From Parasporobacterium sp. (GTDB lineage: Bacteria > Bacillota > Clostridia > Lachnospirales > Lachnospiraceae): a DNA stretch of 64,000 nucleotides. The position numbers and the translations under genes are program-made. The stretch spans positions 1 through 64,000 of the forward strand of contig JAFUBX010000035.1 of assembly GCA_017459985.1 (NCBI GenBank). Direction: 5' to 3'. Positions 61,447 through 64,000 of the stretch are shown piece by piece. Under the pieces are notes generated by a model. It was not told where the DNA came from. It saw nothing but the letters and a program-made list of their open reading frames with translations, and made no database searches. Numbering within the stretch: the stretch's first letter is position 1; the number at the start of each line of letters is the position of its first letter.

Positions 61447-61823
61447 AGGATGTTACAAAGATTGTTCTGGGTCAGTCCCGGGAGTTCGGACGCAGACCGA
61501 ACCTCAACTACAGCCGGGTGGATATCGATGTGCTGAAGGTCAAACGGATCTTTCATCTGCTGAAGAGAAATACGCTGGAAATAATAGTCGTTGCGGGGGA
61601 TCATCTGATCGTGCGGGCCGACTGCAGCATTACCCGGGCACTTCGGCTGACCCGCCTGTTCGGAAGAGAGTTCTTCCTGGAAATTCATTATACAAGGGAC
61701 GGGTCTGGCATTATACTGGAGCTGACAGGGGCGGCGCCGGCAATACCGGAAAGACCGGAGGGGGAAGAGCAGCCCTTCTTCCGGACATTACGGCAGCTGA
61801 CCGGGGACTGCCGCCCTGCATAG
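61443..61823 (+). CDS. Hypothetical protein upstream of yvcK
   Basis: 126 residues, soluble, with alternating strands and helices (TLEIIVVAGDHLIVRADCS, LTRLFGREFFLEIHYTR). A GAGAGG site at 61431-61436 supports the ATG. No family is recognised. It lies between mutY and yvcK and may be coupled to the preceding small frame. Confidence 0.6.
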   Translation: MKDVTKIVLGQSREFGRRPNLNYSRVDIDVLKVKRIFHLLKRNTLEIIVVAGDHLIVRADCSITRALRLTRLFGREFFLEIHYTRDGSGIILELTGAAPAIPERPEGEEQPFFRTLRQLTGDCRPA

Positions 61824-61842
61824 TAAGGAACGGATTCAGTAC

Positions 61843-61871
61843 TTGACTGTTTCCGGGAAAACCAGTAATAA
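61843..61871 (+). promoter_or_regulatory. Promoter upstream of yvcK with palindromic spacer
   Basis: TTGACT (61843-61848) and TAATAA (61866-61871) are 17 bases apart. The spacer holds the perfect palindrome TTTCCGGGAAA (61850-61860), a possible operator. It would drive yvcK and probably glmM. Confidence 0.55.
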
Positions 61872-61978
61872 TAAAGAAAACAGTAAAAGAAACGGCGGCA
61901 GAATCTGCGGATGACCGGCATGGTCAGACTACAGAAGAAGAGCTGTTCTTCAAAGGATCAGACGAAAGAGCCAAGATC

Positions 61979-62938
61979 ATGAAAAAGATAATCGTATTTG
62001 GCGGGGGGACCGGGCTGTCCTGTCTCCTGTCAGGATTGAAATTATTTCCGGTGGAGGTGACCACCGTGATCGCTGTCAGTGACAATGGCAGCAGCACCGG
62101 CGTGCTCAAAGAAGAATACGGCATTCCGGCGGTGGGAGATGTAGGCAAAGTGCTCCTGTCCATGGCCAACGTGGATGAGGATTTTATCAATCTGCTGAGT
62201 TACCGGTTCCACAAAGAGGGGACGTCCCTGGACAACCACCCCGTGAGAAATATCCTGCTGACGGCGCTGATCGATCTGAAGGGAAATCTCACGGAGGCCA
62301 CCCGGTATATGTGCAGGCTCCTGCAGATCCGCGGCGAAGTGCTGCCCCTGACAGAGGAGAAGGTGGAGCTGGTGGGCAAAGGCTACCTCACCGACGAGGA
62401 ATTCTACGGACAGGTGGATATCAGCAAGAATGTCCGCTACATTTCCTCCCTCTCCTATGACCATGATATCCATATCGGAGAAGAGATCCGAAGCAAGATT
62501 TCCCAGGCGGACCTGATTATTTTCAGTCCGGGAAGCCTTTATACCAGCATTCTGCCGCATCTGATCGTGAAGGATATCGTGGACGCCATGAATGACGCGA
62601 AAGCGCCGATCATGTATGTCTCCAATCTGGTGAGCCAGCCGGGGGAGACGGATCAGTACAATGTCAGCGATCATCTGGTGATCCTCAACAAATGCCTCGG
62701 CAGCCGGAAGGTGGATGTGGTGGTCAGCAACAATGCCCGGATCGACGAAGAGATTATTCGGAAATACCTGGAGACCGAGAAGAAAACTCTGGTCCGGCTG
62801 GACAGGGAACAGGTGGAAAAACAGGGAGCGCAGATCATTGAAGACGATATTTTCAGCATTGAAGAGGGCAAGATCCGGCACAATGCCCTGAAGACCGCTT
62901 TTCTGATTTTTTCATATCTGATGAAGTCGGAGTATTGA
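61979..62938 (+). CDS. yvcK: YvcK/CofD-like gluconeogenesis and cell-wall regulator
   Basis: 319 residues. The nucleotide-binding start is IIVFGGGTGLSCLLSGLK, with AVSDNGSSTGVLKEEYG and GDVGKVLLSMA, all typical of YvcK. The family member in Bacillus binds UDP-GlcNAc and is needed for growth on gluconeogenic carbon and for normal cell-wall synthesis. It usually lies between rapZ and whiA, but here it stands just before glmM, which makes the UDP-GlcNAc precursor. The ribosome binding site is weak (GAAAGAG). Confidence 0.9.
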   Translation: MKKIIVFGGGTGLSCLLSGLKLFPVEVTTVIAVSDNGSSTGVLKEEYGIPAVGDVGKVLLSMANVDEDFINLLSYRFHKEGTSLDNHPVRNILLTALIDLKGNLTEATRYMCRLLQIRGEVLPLTEEKVELVGKGYLTDEEFYGQVDISKNVRYISSLSYDHDIHIGEEIRSKISQADLIIFSPGSLYTSILPHLIVKDIVDAMNDAKAPIMYVSNLVSQPGETDQYNVSDHLVILNKCLGSRKVDVVVSNNARIDEEIIRKYLETEKKTLVRLDREQVEKQGAQIIEDDIFSIEEGKIRHNALKTAFLIFSYLMKSEY

Positions 62939-63011
62939 ATTTGATCAGATAATCGATTAAAATAAATTGAATTTTTTATTCGAATTTTATCAGTAAGGAG
63001 ATGAAAACCAA

Positions 63012-64000
63012 ATGGGCAAATATTTTGGAACAGACGGTTTCAGAGGTAAAGCCGGAGAAGTGCTGACTGCAGAGCATGCATTCAAGACCGGCAGATATCT
63101 GGGATATTATTTTGGGAAAAATCACTCCGGCGAGGGAAGAGCCAGGATCGTGATCGGCAAGGATACCAGAAGATCTTCCTATATGTTTGAGCATGCACTG
63201 GCAGCCGGCATCACCGCTTCCGGCGCTGATGCATACATGATCCATGTCACCACCACTCCCTGTATCAGCTATATTACCAATGATGAGAAATTTGACTGCG
63301 GCGTCATGATCTCCGCCAGCCATAACCCGTATTTTGATAACGGCATCAAGCTGCTGAACGCAGAGGGCGAGAAGATGGATGACGCCCTGCAGGATGCCAT
63401 CGAGGATTATATTGACGGAAAGATCCCGGAGATCCCGTATGCCACCGGCGATGCAGTAGGCAAGGTGGAGGATTTCTATTTTGGCCGGAACCGCTATATC
63501 GGATATCTGACCAATCTGGCAGAGAAATCCCTGGAGAACTGCAAGGTCGGCATCGACTGCGCAAATGGCAGCACCTGGATGATCGGCCGCGCCGTATTTG
63601 ACGCTCTGGGAGCCAAGCCGAAGGTCATCAACAACAACCCCAACGGCCTCAACATCAACTTCAATGCCGGCTCCACCCACATTGAGGGACTGCAGCAGTT
63701 TGTGAAAGAGAACATGCTGGATGTCGGATTCGCATTTGACGGCGACGGCGACAGATGCCTGGCCGTGGATGAGAACGGCGATGTGGTGAACGGCGACAAG
63801 ATCATGTACATCTGCGGAAAATACATGAAGGAAAAGGGCACCCTGAAGGACGACACTATCGTGACCACCATTATGTCCAACTTCGGCCTTTACAAGGCAC
63901 TGGACAACAATGAGATCCGGTACGAAAAGACCAAAGTCGGCGACCGCTATGTCTATGAATGCATGAAGGAAAAGGGATTCTCCCTGGGCGGCGAGCAGTC
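63012..64000 (+). CDS. glmM: Phosphoglucosamine mutase, 3' end beyond the window
   Basis: The first 329 codons of an alpha-D-phosphohexomutase that turns glucosamine-6-phosphate into glucosamine-1-phosphate. It starts MGKYFGTDGFRGKAGEV, and the phosphoserine S103 lies in VMISASHNPYFDNGIK. The metal-binding loop is FDGDGDRC. TAAGGAGATG at 62993-63002 sets the start. The C-terminal sugar-binding and phosphate-binding regions lie beyond base 64000. It provides precursor for peptidoglycan and for the amino sugars of the upstream surface polymers. Confidence 0.95.
   Translation, partial: MGKYFGTDGFRGKAGEVLTAEHAFKTGRYLGYYFGKNHSGEGRARIVIGKDTRRSSYMFEHALAAGITASGADAYMIHVTTTPCISYITNDEKFDCGVMISASHNPYFDNGIKLLNAEGEKMDDALQDAIEDYIDGKIPEIPYATGDAVGKVEDFYFGRNRYIGYLTNLAEKSLENCKVGIDCANGSTWMIGRAVFDALGAKPKVINNNPNGLNINFNAGSTHIEGLQQFVKENMLDVGFAFDGDGDRCLAVDENGDVVNGDKIMYICGKYMKEKGTLKDDTIVTTIMSNFGLYKALDNNEIRYEKTKVGDRYVYECMKEKGFSLGGEQ

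Overview
The window looks like chromosome from a Gram-positive clostridium, most likely a Lachnospiraceae-type gut Firmicute. The signs are AGGAGG-type ribosome binding sites, TTGACA/TATAAT promoters, Wzx/Wzy, LicD and TagGH-like surface-polymer genes, YvcK next to GlmM, and large peptidoglycan-binding exported proteins. This placement is inferred from gene content. No rRNA or other marker is present, and I see no tRNA genes.

1 to 24.3 kb is an exopolysaccharide/capsule locus on the + strand. It holds a priming phosphoglycosyl transferase, glycosyltransferases, a Wzy-like polymerase, a LicD phosphotransferase, an aminotransferase, a cytidylyltransferase-oxidoreductase fusion and a Wzx flippase. 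A near-complete CMP-legionaminic acid pathway follows (legB, legC, ptmE, legH, legI, legG, two Gfo/Idh oxidoreductases, an acyltransferase, legF). A chain-length regulator, a FlaA1/CapD-type dehydratase and a second polymerase/ligase close it. Base composition is mosaic: AT-rich to about 9.9 kb, richer in GC over legB to legH, AT-rich again to about 21.4 kb, then GC-rich to the end. The last switch falls inside the CapD-like gene.

24.4 to 42.4 kb is a second surface-polymer region. It has GT2 glycosyltransferases, a TagGH/Wzm-Wzt-type ABC exporter, a membrane acyltransferase, an orphan DltA/DltC-like pair on the - strand, and UDP-galactopyranose mutase. Two large exported wall proteins lie among them: an L,D-transpeptidase with six peptidoglycan-binding repeats, and a transglutaminase-like protein with three. 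A third exported wall enzyme (NlpC/P60) follows at 42.9 kb. All three have long acidic low-complexity stalks.

44.7 to 49.1 kb carries purA, purB and guaA, the branch from IMP to AMP and GMP. 49.2 to 51.0 kb is a small accessory patch: an HTH-DUF3990 ADP-ribosyltransferase-like protein with a possible antitoxin under a palindromic operator, a nitroreductase remnant, and a short-repeat array. The same repeat family forms a second array at 35.7 kb. Both arrays have the same 11-bp inverted ends.

51.2 to 57.3 kb encodes an amino-acid-permease/hybrid-histidine-kinase fusion followed by a two-module cyclic-di-GMP protein. 57.3 to 64 kb is housekeeping: nadE, nadD, pncB (NAD synthesis and salvage), mutY, two unknown small genes, yvcK, and glmM cut by the window end.
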